DNA from: Planctomyces sp. SH-PL62
GTDB taxonomy: Bacteria; Planctomycetota; Planctomycetia; Isosphaerales; Isosphaeraceae
Direction of reading: 5' to 3'
DNA: 64,000 nt
Assembly (NCBI RefSeq): GCF_001610895.1
Contig: NZ_CP011273.1
Location: 6,200,001-6,264,000, forward strand
Made by a program: the position numbers and the translations under genes. Every line of letters starts with the position of its first letter. Within the stretch, counting starts at the first letter, position 1. The notes under the pieces were generated by a model, which was not told where the DNA came from, made no database searches, and saw only the letters and a program-made list of their open reading frames with translations. Shown in pieces: positions 54,349 to 63,912 of the stretch.

Positions 54349-55823
54349 ATGGACCCGATCCGCGAACGCGCCGCCGTCCAGACCCGCCGGAGCTTCTTCG
54401 GCCGCGCCGGGGCCCTGAGCTTCGGCGCCGCCGCCCTGGCCGACCTGCTCGCCCGCGAGGGGATCGCCGGCCCGGCCGGGCCGCGCCGGGGGTCGCCGTC
54501 GGCGGCCTCCCCGGCCTCCCCCACTTCGCCCCCAAGGCCAAGCGGGCGATCTACCTGCACATGAACGGCGGCCCGTCGCAGATCGACCTCTTCGACTACA
54601 AGCCGAAGATGGACGAGCAGTTCGACAAGGACCTGCCCGAATCCATCCGCCAGGGCCAGCGACTCACCACGATGACCAGCGGCCAGGCGCGGTTCCCGAT
54701 CGCGCCCTCGCGGTACAAGTTCGCCCGGCACGGCCAGTCCGGCATGTGGGTGAGCGAGCTGCTCCCCTGGACGGCCAAGATCGTCGACGAGATCGCCATG
54801 ATCAAGACGACCTGGACCGAGGCGATCAACCACGACCCGGCCGTCACCTACATTTGCACCGGCAATCAGCTCCCCGGCCGCGCCAGCCTGGGCTCCTGGC
54901 TGAGCTACGGCCTGGGGACGCTCAACCAGGACCTGCCGTCGTTCGTCGTGATGACGCCGTCGTGGTTCAGCAAGGCGTCGCCCCAGGCGATCTACAACCG
55001 CCTCTGGAGCGCGGGGTTCCTCCCCAGCAAGTACCAGGGGGTCGCCCTGCGGGCGGCGGGGGACCCGGTCCTCTTCCTGTCGAACCCCGGCGGCGTCGAC
55101 GCGAGCGTCCGCCGCCGCTCGCTGGACGCCATCAACCGCCTGAACCAGAAGGAATACGAGACCTTCGCCGATCCCGAGACCCAGGCCCGGATCGCCCAGT
55201 ACGAGATGGCCTTCCGGATGCAGTCCAGCGTCCCCGACATGGCCGACATCTCCAACGAGCCCAAGCACATCCTGGACATGTACGGCCCCGAGGTCCACAA
55301 GCCCGGCACCTTCGCCCGATGCGCCCTGCTCGCCCGCCGGCTGGCCGAGCGCGACGTCCGATTCGTGCAGATCTTCCACCGGGGCTGGGACCAGCACGGC
55401 AACCTCGCCCACGACCTCCCCGGCCAGTGCAAGGACGTCGACCAGGCGACCTACGCGCTGATCACCGACCTCAAGGCCCGCGGCCTGCTCGACGACACCC
55501 TGGTCATCTGGGGCGGCGAGTTCGGCCGGACGGTCTACTGCCAGGGCCCCCTCTCCCGCGAGAACTACGGCCGCGACCATCATCCCAAGTGCTTCCCCGT
55601 CTGGATGGCCGGCGGCGGCGTCAAGAAGGGCGTGGTCCACGGCGAGACCGACGACTTCAGCTACAACGTCGTCGAGAACCCGGTCCACATCCACGACATG
55701 AACGCCACGATCCTCCACTGCATGGGCATCGACCACCGCCGCCTGACCTTCAAGTCCCAGGGCCTCGACATGCGCCTGACCGGCGTCCTCGAACAGAACC
55801 CGGTCCAGGCCATCCTGGCCTGA
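54349..55823 (+). CDS. DUF1501 (sulfatase-like) protein, third pair, apparent frameshift
   Basis: The protein (491 residues if repaired) has the Tat-like start [20 protein letters not shown]. The first frame stops at 54564, while the frame from 54561 on encodes a full DUF1501 core starting [20 protein letters not shown] and ending [12 protein letters not shown]. Adding one G to the five-G run at 54488-54492 joins them through [20 protein letters not shown], a very typical DUF1501 segment. Other motifs are [54 protein letters not shown] and [19 protein letters not shown]. The neighbouring DUF1549/DUF1553 gene makes the usual pair. I think the gene is intact in the organism. Confidence 0.88.
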
Positions 55824-55855
55824 GCCGAGCCCGGAGCGGGCGGAGGGCGACGACG

Positions 55856-56494
55856 ATGGCGACCTCGATCCTCGATCGGCGGCCCCCCGGCGCGGGGGCC
55901 GCCGCCGACGCGGCGACCTTGCTTGCGGTCCCGGCCGACGTCCGCCTCAAGGTCGACGCCGACGGCTTCGCCGCGCTCTGCGCCGCCAACCGCGACCTCC
56001 GCCTCGAACGCGACGCCGACGGAGCCCTCCTCGCCATGACCCCCGCATCGTCCGAAGGCGGCGGCCGCAATATGACGCTGGGGGCCCGGCTGTGGCTCTG
56101 GAACGAGGCCGCCGGGCTCGGGATGGTCTTCGACTCGTCGGCGGGGTTCACGATGCCCGACGGCTCGGTCCGCTCGCCCGACGTCTCCTGGATCGCCCGC
56201 GAGCGCTGGGAGCGGGTCCCGGCCGACGACCGCCGCCGGTTCGCGCACATCGTCCCCGACTTCGTCGTCGAGCTTCGCTCCCCCAGCGACTCGATCGACC
56301 TCCTCCGCGCCAAGATGGCCGCCTACCTCGCCCACGGCGTCCGGCTCGGCTGGCTCATCGACCCCGAGACGCAGGCCGTCGAGATTTACCGCCCCGGCCG
56401 CGACCCCGAGACCCTCGCCAAGCCCGCCGCCCTCTCCGGCGAGGAGGTCCTCCCCGGCCTCACGCTCGACCTCAAGGGCGTCCTCTTCGACTGA
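55856..56494 (+). CDS. Uma2-type restriction endonuclease-like protein (DUF820)
   Basis: The 212-residue protein matches the Uma2/DUF820 family of PD-(D/E)xK-like nucleases. The first active-site aspartate is in SVRSPDVSWIARERW (about 101-115). It is followed by PDFVVELRSPSDS (about 130-142), with the conserved E-L/V-x-S, and GVRLGWLIDPETQAVEIYRP near residue 160-180. Members are very numerous in planctomycetes and cyanobacteria, and their biological role is unclear. The first 30 residues are alanine-rich and not conserved in the family. It lies 33 bases after the DUF1501 stop and is followed by a strong hairpin terminator. Confidence 0.82.
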   Translation: MATSILDRRPPGAGAAADAATLLAVPADVRLKVDADGFAALCAANRDLRLERDADGALLAMTPASSEGGGRNMTLGARLWLWNEAAGLGMVFDSSAGFTMPDGSVRSPDVSWIARERWERVPADDRRRFAHIVPDFVVELRSPSDSIDLLRAKMAAYLAHGVRLGWLIDPETQAVEIYRPGRDPETLAKPAALSGEEVLPGLTLDLKGVLFD

Positions 56495-56506
56495 GCTTCG
56501 AACGAA

Positions 56507-56540
56507 CGAAGGCCGCGCGGGGCGTCCCGCGCGGCCTTCG
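56507..56540. terminator. strong hairpin between convergent genes
   Basis: A perfect 15-base stem (CGAAGGCCGCGCGGG at 56507-56521 with its complement at 56526-56540) encloses a four-base loop, GCGT. It lies 13 bases after the Uma2 stop and 28 bases beyond the stop of the minus-strand DUF1080 gene. It can therefore end transcription from both sides. It lacks a T-run, as often in high-GC genomes. Confidence 0.75.
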
Positions 56541-56567
56541 GATTTCGCGATCGTCTCAAGGCCTCGC

Positions 56568-57878
56568 TCAGTCGAGCGACTTGATGGAGACGGAGCGGAA
56601 CTCGACGGGGTCGTTGTGGCCGGCGAAGCCGAAGTAGCCCTTCGTGCGGTCCTTGCCGGGGTGGGGGGAGTCGGCCATGAACTCCTTGACGGTGCTCAGG
56701 TCGGCGTCGACGATCACGCTGCCGTTGAGCTCGACCTTGATCTTCGAGCCCTTGACGGTGACCTCCTCGAAGTTCCACTCGCCGACGGGGCGGAGGTAGC
56801 CGCGCTTGGCGGCGACCATGCCGTAGACCGAGCCGTGGTACTGGCGGGGGTCGAGCTTGGCGTACTGATCGGCGTCGTCGTCGAGGATCTGGAGCTCGGT
56901 CATGCCGTTGTAGGCGGCGTCGCCGGAGCCGGGGTAGCGGATGGCCAGGCCGTTGTTGCCGCCGGGAGGGACCTTGAACTCGACGCGGGCGACGAAGTCG
57001 CCCAACTCGTTCTCATGGTAGAGGACGCCGCCGTGGCCGGGCTTGCAACGGATGGCGCCGTCGACGACCTCGTAGTTGTCGACCGCGCCCTTCCAGCCGG
57101 AGAGGTCCTTGCCGTCGAAGAGCTTGGTGAAGCCGTCGGCGTCGATCTTGGCGAGGAGGGCGTTGGCCTCGGCCGCGGGGATCTCGCGGAGCTTGACGTT
57201 GCGGAACCGGGTCTCGCTGCCGTGGGTCTGGAGCTGGATCGGGCCGACGGCGGCCAGCGGGAGGTCGCGGTCCCAGTAGTTCTCCATGATCGCGCCGTCG
57301 ACGACGAGCTTGCCGTTGAGGTGGATCGTGGTCCGGGCGCCGACCTGGACGACGCGCAGGGTGTTCCACTCGCCGATCGGGTTGTCGGCGAAGACCAGGG
57401 GGTCCTTGCCGGGCGCGCCGGGGGAGTTGTTCCAGAGGCCGCCCGAGCCCTTGCCGGCGCCGAGGTCGTGCTTGCCGGCCTCCTCGCGGAAGTCCCAGAT
57501 CTGGATCTGGGGGGTGCCGCGGAGGTAGATGCCGCTGTCGCCCATGGGGCCGATCTTGAAGTCGATGAAGAACTCGACGTCGCCGTATTCCTTGTCGGTG
57601 GCGAGGAAGACGCCGTGGCCGTCGTTGACGATCTCGCCGTCGGCGACCTTCCAGTGCTGGGCGGCGTCGGCGGCGTCCTTCTCGAGCTTGGCCTTCTGCT
57701 CCTCGGGGCTCATCGCCCTGAACTTGCGCGGGTCGATGGTCGACTCGCCGTGCCAGCCTGAGAGGTCCTTGCCGTTGAACAGGTTCTGGAAGGCGGGCTC
57801 GTCGGCGGCGGCGGGCCTTCCGGCGAAGGCCGCCGAGGCCGCCAGCAGGGCCAGCGTCAGGGGGAGCTTCTTCTGCAT
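56568..57878 (-). CDS. exported double DUF1080 (3-keto-disaccharide hydrolase-like) protein
   Basis: The 436-residue protein has a signal peptide (about 1-25) followed by two tandem DUF1080 domains. The first (about 27-230) holds FQNLFNGKDLSGWHG, GDSGIYLRGTPQIQIWDF, EWNTLRVVQVGARTTIHLNG and ETRFRNVKLREIP. The second (about 245-436) holds FTKLFDGKDLSGWKGAVDNY, NNGLAIRYPGSG, GMTELQILDDD, EWNFEEVTVKGSKIKVELNG and VEFRSVSIKSL. Such proteins may hydrolyse modified (3-keto) glycosides or bind glycans outside the cytoplasm. The ATG follows GAGGAATCGACGCG. It is the last gene of the rhamnose cluster, 116 bases after the GH78 gene, which points to a role in breaking down rhamnose-containing glycans. 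Confidence 0.85.
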   Translation of the reverse strand: MQKKLPLTLALLAASAAFAGRPAAADEPAFQNLFNGKDLSGWHGESTIDPRKFRAMSPEEQKAKLEKDAADAAQHWKVADGEIVNDGHGVFLATDKEYGDVEFFIDFKIGPMGDSGIYLRGTPQIQIWDFREEAGKHDLGAGKGSGGLWNNSPGAPGKDPLVFADNPIGEWNTLRVVQVGARTTIHLNGKLVVDGAIMENYWDRDLPLAAVGPIQLQTHGSETRFRNVKLREIPAAEANALLAKIDADGFTKLFDGKDLSGWKGAVDNYEVVDGAIRCKPGHGGVLYHENELGDFVARVEFKVPPGGNNGLAIRYPGSGDAAYNGMTELQILDDDADQYAKLDPRQYHGSVYGMVAAKRGYLRPVGEWNFEEVTVKGSKIKVELNGSVIVDADLSTVKEFMADSPHPGKDRTKGYFGFAGHNDPVEFRSVSIKSLD

Positions 57879-57994
57879 CGCGTCGATTCCTCAGGGGGGT
57901 CCGAACGGGTGGGTTTCGAGTTGCGGGGGGATCAAGGGCGACGAGGCCCGACGCCTCGCGGCGTGGGCCCCGTCGCCGGAGAGGGGGGTGCGGC

Positions 57995-60900
57995 TCAGGG
58001 GGCCGCGAAGGTGAAGACGTAGCGGCCGGAGCCGACCTCGGCGACGGCCTTGCCATCCTCGACGCCCGCCGTCACGCCCGCCGCCTGGGCCAGCGGCAGG
58101 CCGCTCTCGGCGACCTGCGCGGGATCGGCGACGGGGATGACGACCTTGGCGGTCGCGTTGGCCGGGACCGTGACGTCCATCGTGACGACGCCCCCCTGAC
58201 GCGTCCAGGCCACGGCGACCTCGCCCCGGACGCTCCGGTACGAGGTCGTCGCGGAGGTGAGGCGGTCGGTGAACTGGGGGGCGATCACGATCTTCTTGTA
58301 GGCGGAGCCGGCGTTGTGGATGCCGCCGATGTTCTCGACCATCCAGCCGTAGACCGCGCCGAAGGAGTAGTGGGCGAACGAGTTCATGCCCGGGTCCTGG
58401 AAGCCCTTCTCGGGGGTCCAGCCGTCCCAGCGCTCCCAGATGCTGGTCGCGCCCTGCTTGATCGAGAAGCCCCACGAGGGGAACGTGTCGTTGAACAGGA
58501 GCCGGTACGCCACGTCCTGGCGGCCGATCTTGGAGAGGACCAGCATCAGGTCCTTGGTGCCGATGAAGCCGGTCGAGAGGTGCCAGTTCTTGGCCTCGAT
58601 GGCCTCGACCAGGTGCTGGGCGGCCAGCTTCGCCTTCTCGCCGTCGACCAGGTCGTTGGCCAGGGCGAGGACGTAGCAGGCCTGGGTGTCCCCCTTGATC
58701 CGGCCGTCGTCGGCGACGTACGCCTTGTTGAACGAGGCCTTGATCTTCTCATAGACGTCGGCGTACTTCTTGGCGTCCTCGGGCTTGCCGAGGACCTCGG
58801 CGGCCTGCGAGGTCAGCCGGGCGGCGAGGGCGAAGTAGGCCGTGTAGATGATGTCCTTGGGGGTGTCGGCGCCGATGCTCAGCCAGTCGCCGAAGGCGTG
58901 GTACTTCTCGGGCGGCAGCAGGTCGGGCGTGCTCCGGCCGATCAGGAACTCGACGTACCTGACCATCGACGGATACTGCCGTTCCAGCAGCGGTTTGTCG
59001 TTGTAGACCTGATAGACGGTCCACGGGCAGACGACGCCGGCCTCGGCCCAGGCGGGGCCGCCGTCGTCGCCGGCGACCTTGACCGGGGCGACCATCGGGA
59101 ACTGGCCGTCGGCGCGCTGGCCGTCGGTCAGGTCGACGAGCCACTTGTCGAAGAACGACTGGACGTCGGTGTTGAGGGTCGCCGTCTTGATGTAGACCTG
59201 GGCGTCCCCGGTCCATCCCAGCCGCTCGTCGCGCTGGGGGCAGTCGGTGGGGATGTCGATGAAGTTGGCCCGCTGGGTCCAGACGATGTTGCCGTGGAGC
59301 TGGTTGAGCATCGGGTCCGACGACTCGAACGCGCCCGCGACCGGCGTGGCGCTGGAGACGGCGACGCCGACGACCGTCTCGGAGTTCGGCGCCTCGGTCA
59401 GGCCGGAGACCTCCATGTACTGGTAGCCGTGGAAGGTGAACCGGGGGGTCCAGACCTCCTCCTCGCCGGTCCCCTTGCAGATGTAGGTGTCGATGCAGCG
59501 GGCCTCGCGGAGGTTGGTGACGTAGACGGAGCCGTCGGGGTTGAGCCGCTCGGCGAACCGCATCGTGATCACCTGGCCGGGCGCGCCGCGGAGCCGGAGG
59601 CGGGGGACGCCGGCGAAGTTCCGGCCGTAGTCGATCACGTAGACGCCGGGCTTGACCTCGCTGTAGGTCTTGGCGCGAAGCTCGGCGAACGGCAGGACCG
59701 GCGGGCCGGGGTGGGCCTGGACCGCGGGCGAGAGCTCGGCGCCGGTGTCGACGGCGCCCCAGGCCGAGGCGTCGTAGCCGGGCTGGTCCCAGCCGGCCTT
59801 CTCGAGCCGGGCGTCGTAGGTCTCGCCCATGAGGAAGTCGGCCTCCTGGAACGGGCCGGTCGCGGCCTTCCAGTCGGGGCCGGTGGCGACGACGCTGGTG
59901 GAGCCGTCCGCGTGCTCGATCACGAGCTGGGACTTGACGCGGGTCTTCTTGCCGTAGTGGTCGCGCACCTTGCCGAAGCCGACGTAGCCGCTGTACCAGC
60001 CGTCGGCCACGATCGCCCCCAGGGCGTTGGCGCCGGGGCGGACCAGCGGGGTGACGTCGTACGTCCGGTAGTAGACGCGCCGGGTGTAGTCGGTCCAGCC
60101 GGGGTTGAAGAGGTCCTCGGCGACGCGGACGCCGTTGACGTGGGCGTCGTGGATGCCCAGCGACGTGGTGTAGAGCGTGGCCCGCTTGACCGGCTTGTCG
60201 ACCTGGAAGTCGGCGCGGAGGAGGGCCGGCTTGGGGAGGATCAGCTTGGAGACGGCCAGCTTGCCCCAGGGGCCGTCGCCGTAGTTCGCGACGACGGCGG
60301 CGGCGGGGAGGCCGACCGCGTCGATCTGGCGATTGTGCCAGTTCTCGCCGGGGTCGGCGATCGACTTCCACGAGGCGTCGGTGACCTTCTCCACGACCCG
60401 GCCGTCCTTGAGCTTGACGGTCAGGCGGGCGAGCAGGCCCGCGGGGCTCGGCGCGCCGTTCTCGACCTCGACGCGGATCGAGTTCGCGCCGGGCTTCAGG
60501 GCCCGCGTCGGGTCGACCTGGAGGGGGACCTTGAAGCTGGTGCCGGCGGCGACCAGCTCGCCGTTGATCGTATAGCGGTGCGAGTCGTCGGCGACGGTCA
60601 GCAGGCTCGCCTCCTCGATCGGGGAGTCGGCCGGGACGTCGATTTCGGTCACGAAGAGGCGGTGGCCCTTGGGCTTGTCGGCCCCTTCGTCGGCGGCGTG
60701 CCAGATCCAGGCGCCGGCGCCGAAGTCGGCCTCGACGGACGAGGGCGACTCCTCGCGGGCCTTGTCGAAGCCGATCCACTCGGCCTTCCAGTCGGCCTCG
60801 TCCAGCAGGCCCATCGACCAGGAGGCCGGGGCGCTCCAGCCGGAGGCGACGTCGGCCTTGTCCCAGACCCGGACCTTCCACACGCAGCGGACGCCGCTCT

Positions 60901-61246
60901 TGAGCGGGGCGCCGGCGTAGGCGACGCCCGTGGTCTCGTCGCTGGCGACCTTGCCGCTGTCCCAGAGGTCCCCCTCGTCGGCGGCGAGCTTGGCCTCGTC
61001 CGTCGCGACGACGATCTGGTAGGCCGACTGGACCTCGCCCCGGCGGGAGGAGGCGAGGATCCAGCTCAGGCGGGGGTTGGTCGCGTCGATCCCCAGCGGG
61101 TCGACCTTGGCGTCGACGCGGAGGTACGCCGGCGAGAGGCCGAGCACGTCCCCCTGCGCGGGGACCTGCTGCGCCCCGGCCCGAGCCGAGGCGGCGCACG
61201 CCAGGGCCGAGGCCAGGAGGGCGGTCAGGAGCCGTCTACTCAACAT
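57995..61246 (-). CDS. GH78 alpha-L-rhamnosidase, exported
   Basis: The 1083-residue protein has a signal peptide (about 1-30) and the GH78 multi-domain layout. The N-terminal beta domains hold NPRLSWILASSRRGEVQSAY (about 55-74) and VNGVRVAEDLFNPGWTDYTR. The (alpha/alpha)6 catalytic barrel holds the family motif DERLGWTGDAQVY (about 672-684), whose acidic residues include the catalytic ones. WERWDGWTPEKGFQDPGMNS (about 935) and a C-terminal beta domain complete it. It releases L-rhamnose from rhamnosides or rhamnan-type chains outside the cytoplasm. The ATG at 61246 follows AAAGGAATCCC; a start at 61288 would precede the signal peptide. It lies 70 bases after rhaT and is followed by the DUF1080 gene, all in one direction. 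Confidence 0.93.
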   Translation of the reverse strand: MLSRRLLTALLASALACAASARAGAQQVPAQGDVLGLSPAYLRVDAKVDPLGIDATNPRLSWILASSRRGEVQSAYQIVVATDEAKLAADEGDLWDSGKVASDETTGVAYAGAPLKSGVRCVWKVRVWDKADVASGWSAPASWSMGLLDEADWKAEWIGFDKAREESPSSVEADFGAGAWIWHAADEGADKPKGHRLFVTEIDVPADSPIEEASLLTVADDSHRYTINGELVAAGTSFKVPLQVDPTRALKPGANSIRVEVENGAPSPAGLLARLTVKLKDGRVVEKVTDASWKSIADPGENWHNRQIDAVGLPAAAVVANYGDGPWGKLAVSKLILPKPALLRADFQVDKPVKRATLYTTSLGIHDAHVNGVRVAEDLFNPGWTDYTRRVYYRTYDVTPLVRPGANALGAIVADGWYSGYVGFGKVRDHYGKKTRVKSQLVIEHADGSTSVVATGPDWKAATGPFQEADFLMGETYDARLEKAGWDQPGYDASAWGAVDTGAELSPAVQAHPGPPVLPFAELRAKTYSEVKPGVYVIDYGRNFAGVPRLRLRGAPGQVITMRFAERLNPDGSVYVTNLREARCIDTYICKGTGEEEVWTPRFTFHGYQYMEVSGLTEAPNSETVVGVAVSSATPVAGAFESSDPMLNQLHGNIVWTQRANFIDIPTDCPQRDERLGWTGDAQVYIKTATLNTDVQSFFDKWLVDLTDGQRADGQFPMVAPVKVAGDDGGPAWAEAGVVCPWTVYQVYNDKPLLERQYPSMVRYVEFLIGRSTPDLLPPEKYHAFGDWLSIGADTPKDIIYTAYFALAARLTSQAAEVLGKPEDAKKYADVYEKIKASFNKAYVADDGRIKGDTQACYVLALANDLVDGEKAKLAAQHLVEAIEAKNWHLSTGFIGTKDLMLVLSKIGRQDVAYRLLFNDTFPSWGFSIKQGATSIWERWDGWTPEKGFQDPGMNSFAHYSFGAVYGWMVENIGGIHNAGSAYKKIVIAPQFTDRLTSATTSYRSVRGEVAVAWTRQGGVVTMDVTVPANATAKVVIPVADPAQVAESGLPLAQAAGVTAGVEDGKAVAEVGSGRYVFTFAAP

Positions 61247-61316
61247 GATGGGATTCCTTTCTTCCAACGTCTGCATCGGCGTTCGCATTTGCGGGAGAGG
61301 GGCCGGGGTCGGGCGG

Positions 61317-62561
61317 TCAGTTCCCGGCCTCGACCGGCGCGGTCGCCGCCGCCGGGGGGGCTTCCCCTTCGGGCGTCGACCTGGGGGCGAGGGAGTTGCC
61401 GTAGCCGATGATCACCGTGGAGGCGATCAGCACGGCCAGGGTCAGGGCGACGAGCCGCTTGGTCCGCGCGCTCGTGCCGGTCCATTCCTTCAGGGCGATC
61501 CCCCAGAGGGTGCTGAAGATCATGATGCTGGCCATGTGCAGGGTCCAGCTGGAGAACTTGTAGTCCTCCCCCATCTTGGTCTCGCCCATCGTGTAGAAGA
61601 AGAACTGGAAGTACCAGGTCACCCCGGCCAGGGCGCTGAAGACGTAGTTCCAGAACAGGGGGACGCGGGCCGAGGCGGCCTCGGCGGCCGACGCGCCCAG
61701 CCCCGGCGCCTGGAGGGCCGCCTCCTCGCCGGGGGCGTCGGTCGCCGTCTCCAGCACCTCGGTCCGGTCGCGGCCCAGCGCCGCGTCGGGCCGGACGACC
61801 GGGCTCAGGTACTGATACGCCGATCCGTTCTTCCAGTGCAGGAAGAGGCACCAGAGGAAGTTGGTGGTGAAGCCGCCGGCCAGGATCACGACCAGCGAGG
61901 GGAGCCCGCTCCACAGGTCGGGCGTCTGGTGGGCCTTCGTGATCGCCTTGATCGGCCCGCTGGCGTCCAGGCCGAACGCGAAGCAGGCGCTCATGACGCC
62001 GGAGAAGGTGGCCACCAGCAGCCCCTTCTTGAAGTCGAACTCCTGGATCGAGGCCTTCTTGGCCTCCTCGGACAGCTCCCGCTCCTTCGACATCCCGGCC
62101 AGCCCCGCCACGGCGATGCCGGCCAGGCAGACCAGGACGCCGAGCAGCACGACCTGGCCCGAGAGGGTCGGCAGGATCTTCGTGAACAGCTCCCCCTTGA
62201 CGATCGGCGGCACCATGGTGCCGAAGGCCGCCGTGTAGCCGAGCGCCACCGCCATCCCCAGCGACATCCCCAGATACCGCATGGTCAGGCCGAACGTCAG
62301 CCCCCCCGTCCCCCACAGGACGCCGAACAGGTAGACCTTGAACAGCGTCTCCGCCGGGGTCTCGGCGATCACCGACGGCAGGTCGTTGGTCATCGTCAGG
62401 CCGAACAGCCAGGGGGCGATGATCCAGCTGAAGACGCCGCCGGTCAGCCAGTAGGTCTCCCAGGACCACTTGCGCACGAACCGGTACGGGACGTAGAAGC
62501 TGCCGGAGGCCAGGCCGCCCAGCCAGTGGTAGACGAGGCCGAGGAAAGGGTTGGGAATCAT
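61317..62561 (-). CDS. rhaT: L-rhamnose/proton symporter
   Basis: The 414-residue protein has about ten membrane helices and matches RhaT, which imports L-rhamnose with a proton. It starts in the family manner with NPFLGLVYHWLGGLASGSFY (3-22) and VRKWSWETYWLTGGVFSWII. Typical helices follow, including AVALGYTAAFGTMVPPIV (near residue 105), the cytoplasmic loop with KKGLLVATFSGVMSACFAFG, and WYFQFFFYTMGETKMGEDY (near 320). It is longer than the E. coli protein because of a loop of about 45 residues around residue 260-300 and an Ala/Pro-rich C-terminus. It lies between rhaA and the GH78 gene, in the same direction, forming an uptake step. Confidence 0.93.
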   Translation of the reverse strand: MIPNPFLGLVYHWLGGLASGSFYVPYRFVRKWSWETYWLTGGVFSWIIAPWLFGLTMTNDLPSVIAETPAETLFKVYLFGVLWGTGGLTFGLTMRYLGMSLGMAVALGYTAAFGTMVPPIVKGELFTKILPTLSGQVVLLGVLVCLAGIAVAGLAGMSKERELSEEAKKASIQEFDFKKGLLVATFSGVMSACFAFGLDASGPIKAITKAHQTPDLWSGLPSLVVILAGGFTTNFLWCLFLHWKNGSAYQYLSPVVRPDAALGRDRTEVLETATDAPGEEAALQAPGLGASAAEAASARVPLFWNYVFSALAGVTWYFQFFFYTMGETKMGEDYKFSSWTLHMASIMIFSTLWGIALKEWTGTSARTKRLVALTLAVLIASTVIIGYGNSLAPRSTPEGEAPPAAATAPVEAGN

Positions 62562-62634
62562 GAGAGGTTCTGGATGGCCTTGGGGGGGTGTCGGTTCTCG
62601 TCGCCGCCGGACGGATCAAGGAGGACTCAAGGGA

Positions 62635-63912
62635 TCATCCCCGGCTTCGCTCGCCGAGCACGTCGGCCTCGTAGCGCTTGACCTCGTCGACCCAGGCGCG
62701 GCCGACGGGGATGCCCTTGGTCTGGAGGTAGTGGTCCCACACGGCGCCGAACGGGAGCGTCTTCAGCTCTTCCAGGACCGCCAGCCGCGAGGTGTAGTCG
62801 CCGTCGGCCTCGTACTTCCGGAGGGCGTCGATCGGCTCCAGCAGGGCGAGCAAGAGCGCCTTGATCATCGAGCGGGTGCCGATGACCCAGGCGGCCACGC
62901 GGTTGATGCTGGCGTCGAAGAAGTCCAGGCCGATGTGGACGCGGTCCAGGTAGTCCCCGCGCACCAGCTCCTGGGCGATCAGCTCGATGTCGTCGGTCAG
63001 GAGGACGACGTGGTCGCTGTCCCAGCGGACGCCCCGGCTGACGTGCATCAGGACCTCGTCGACGTAGGTCAGGGCCGACGACAGCTTGTCGGCGACGACC
63101 TCGGTCGGGTGGAAGTGGCCCGAGTCGATGGTGAAGATCTTCTTCCGGCTGACCGCGTAGCCGAGGTAGAACTCATGCATGCCGACGACGTAGGTCTCGG
63201 AGCCGATGCCGAACAGCTTCCCCTCGACGGCGTCGCGGTTGTACCGGGGGTCGATCTCCGGCGCGAACATGGCGTCGAGCGATTGCAAGAGCCGCTCGCG
63301 GGGGCCCTTGCGGTCGACGGTCTGGTCCTTCATGCCGTCCGGGATCCAGACGTTGGTGACGCAGGGCGAGCCCAGGGCCTCCCCCATCGCCGCCCCGATC
63401 TTCCGGCAGGCGACGCCGTGGTCGATCCAGAACTGGCGGACCCCCTTGTCCTGGTGGGCCAGGGTCCAGCCGTCGGCCGCCTTGGGGTGGGAGAAGTAGG
63501 TGGGGTTGAAGTCCATCCCCATCCCCTTCGCCTTGGCCCAGTCGATCCAGTTCCGGAAGTGGACCGGTTCCAGCGCGTCGCGGTCGACCTTCTTGCCGCC
63601 GGTCTCGGCGTAGCTGGCGTGGAGGTTCAGCCGGTGCGTGCCGGGGATCAGGGAGAGGGCCTCGTCCAGGTCGCTCCGCAGCTCGTCGGCCGTGCGGGCC
63701 TTGCCCGGATAGTTGCCCGTGACGGCCAGGCCGGCGCCCAGTTCCTCGCCGCCGCTCTCGAAGCCGCCGACGTCGTCCCCCTGCCAGCAGTGCAGCGAGA
63801 TCGGGATCCTCGCCAGCCGCTCCAGGGCCTTCTCGACGTCGACCCCCAGCTCGGCGTAGCGTTCCTTCGCCAGGGCGAACGCCTGGTCCACGTTCTTGTT
63901 CGGAGAGGTCAT
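62635..63912 (-). CDS. rhaA: L-rhamnose isomerase
   Basis: The 425-residue cytoplasmic protein converts L-rhamnose into L-rhamnulose, the first step of rhamnose catabolism. It matches E. coli RhaA over its whole length: [12 protein letters not shown] (about 41-52), [57 protein letters not shown] and [13 protein letters not shown]. The metal-binding region is [13 protein letters not shown] (about 265-277) and [13 protein letters not shown] (about 293-305), and [16 protein letters not shown] follows. The ATG at 63912 follows GGAAGGGAACGCAG. It is the first gene of the minus-strand rhamnose cluster. The kinase (rhaB) and aldolase (rhaD) that should complete the pathway are not in the window. Confidence 0.96.
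   Translation of the reverse strand: MTSPNKNVDQAFALAKERYAELGVDVEKALERLARIPISLHCWQGDDVGGFESGGEELGAGLAVTGNYPGKARTADELRSDLDEALSLIPGTHRLNLHASYAETGGKKVDRDALEPVHFRNWIDWAKAKGMGMDFNPTYFSHPKAADGWTLAHQDKGVRQFWIDHGVACRKIGAAMGEALGSPCVTNVWIPDGMKDQTVDRKGPRERLLQSLDAMFAPEIDPRYNRDAVEGKLFGIGSETYVVGMHEFYLGYAVSRKKIFTIDSGHFHPTEVVADKLSSALTYVDEVLMHVSRGVRWDSDHVVLLTDDIELIAQELVRGDYLDRVHIGLDFFDASINRVAAWVIGTRSMIKALLLALLEPIDALRKYEADGDYTSRLAVLEELKTLPFGAVWDHYLQTKGIPVGRAWVDEVKRYEADVLGERSRG

Noticed and set aside
13293-54492. Programmed frameshifting or true pseudogenes at the five frame breaks
   Set aside because: The runs lack a consistent slippery heptamer and stimulatory structure that I could see, and the genes are otherwise intact with no other lesions. 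Systematic loss of one base in the data is simpler.
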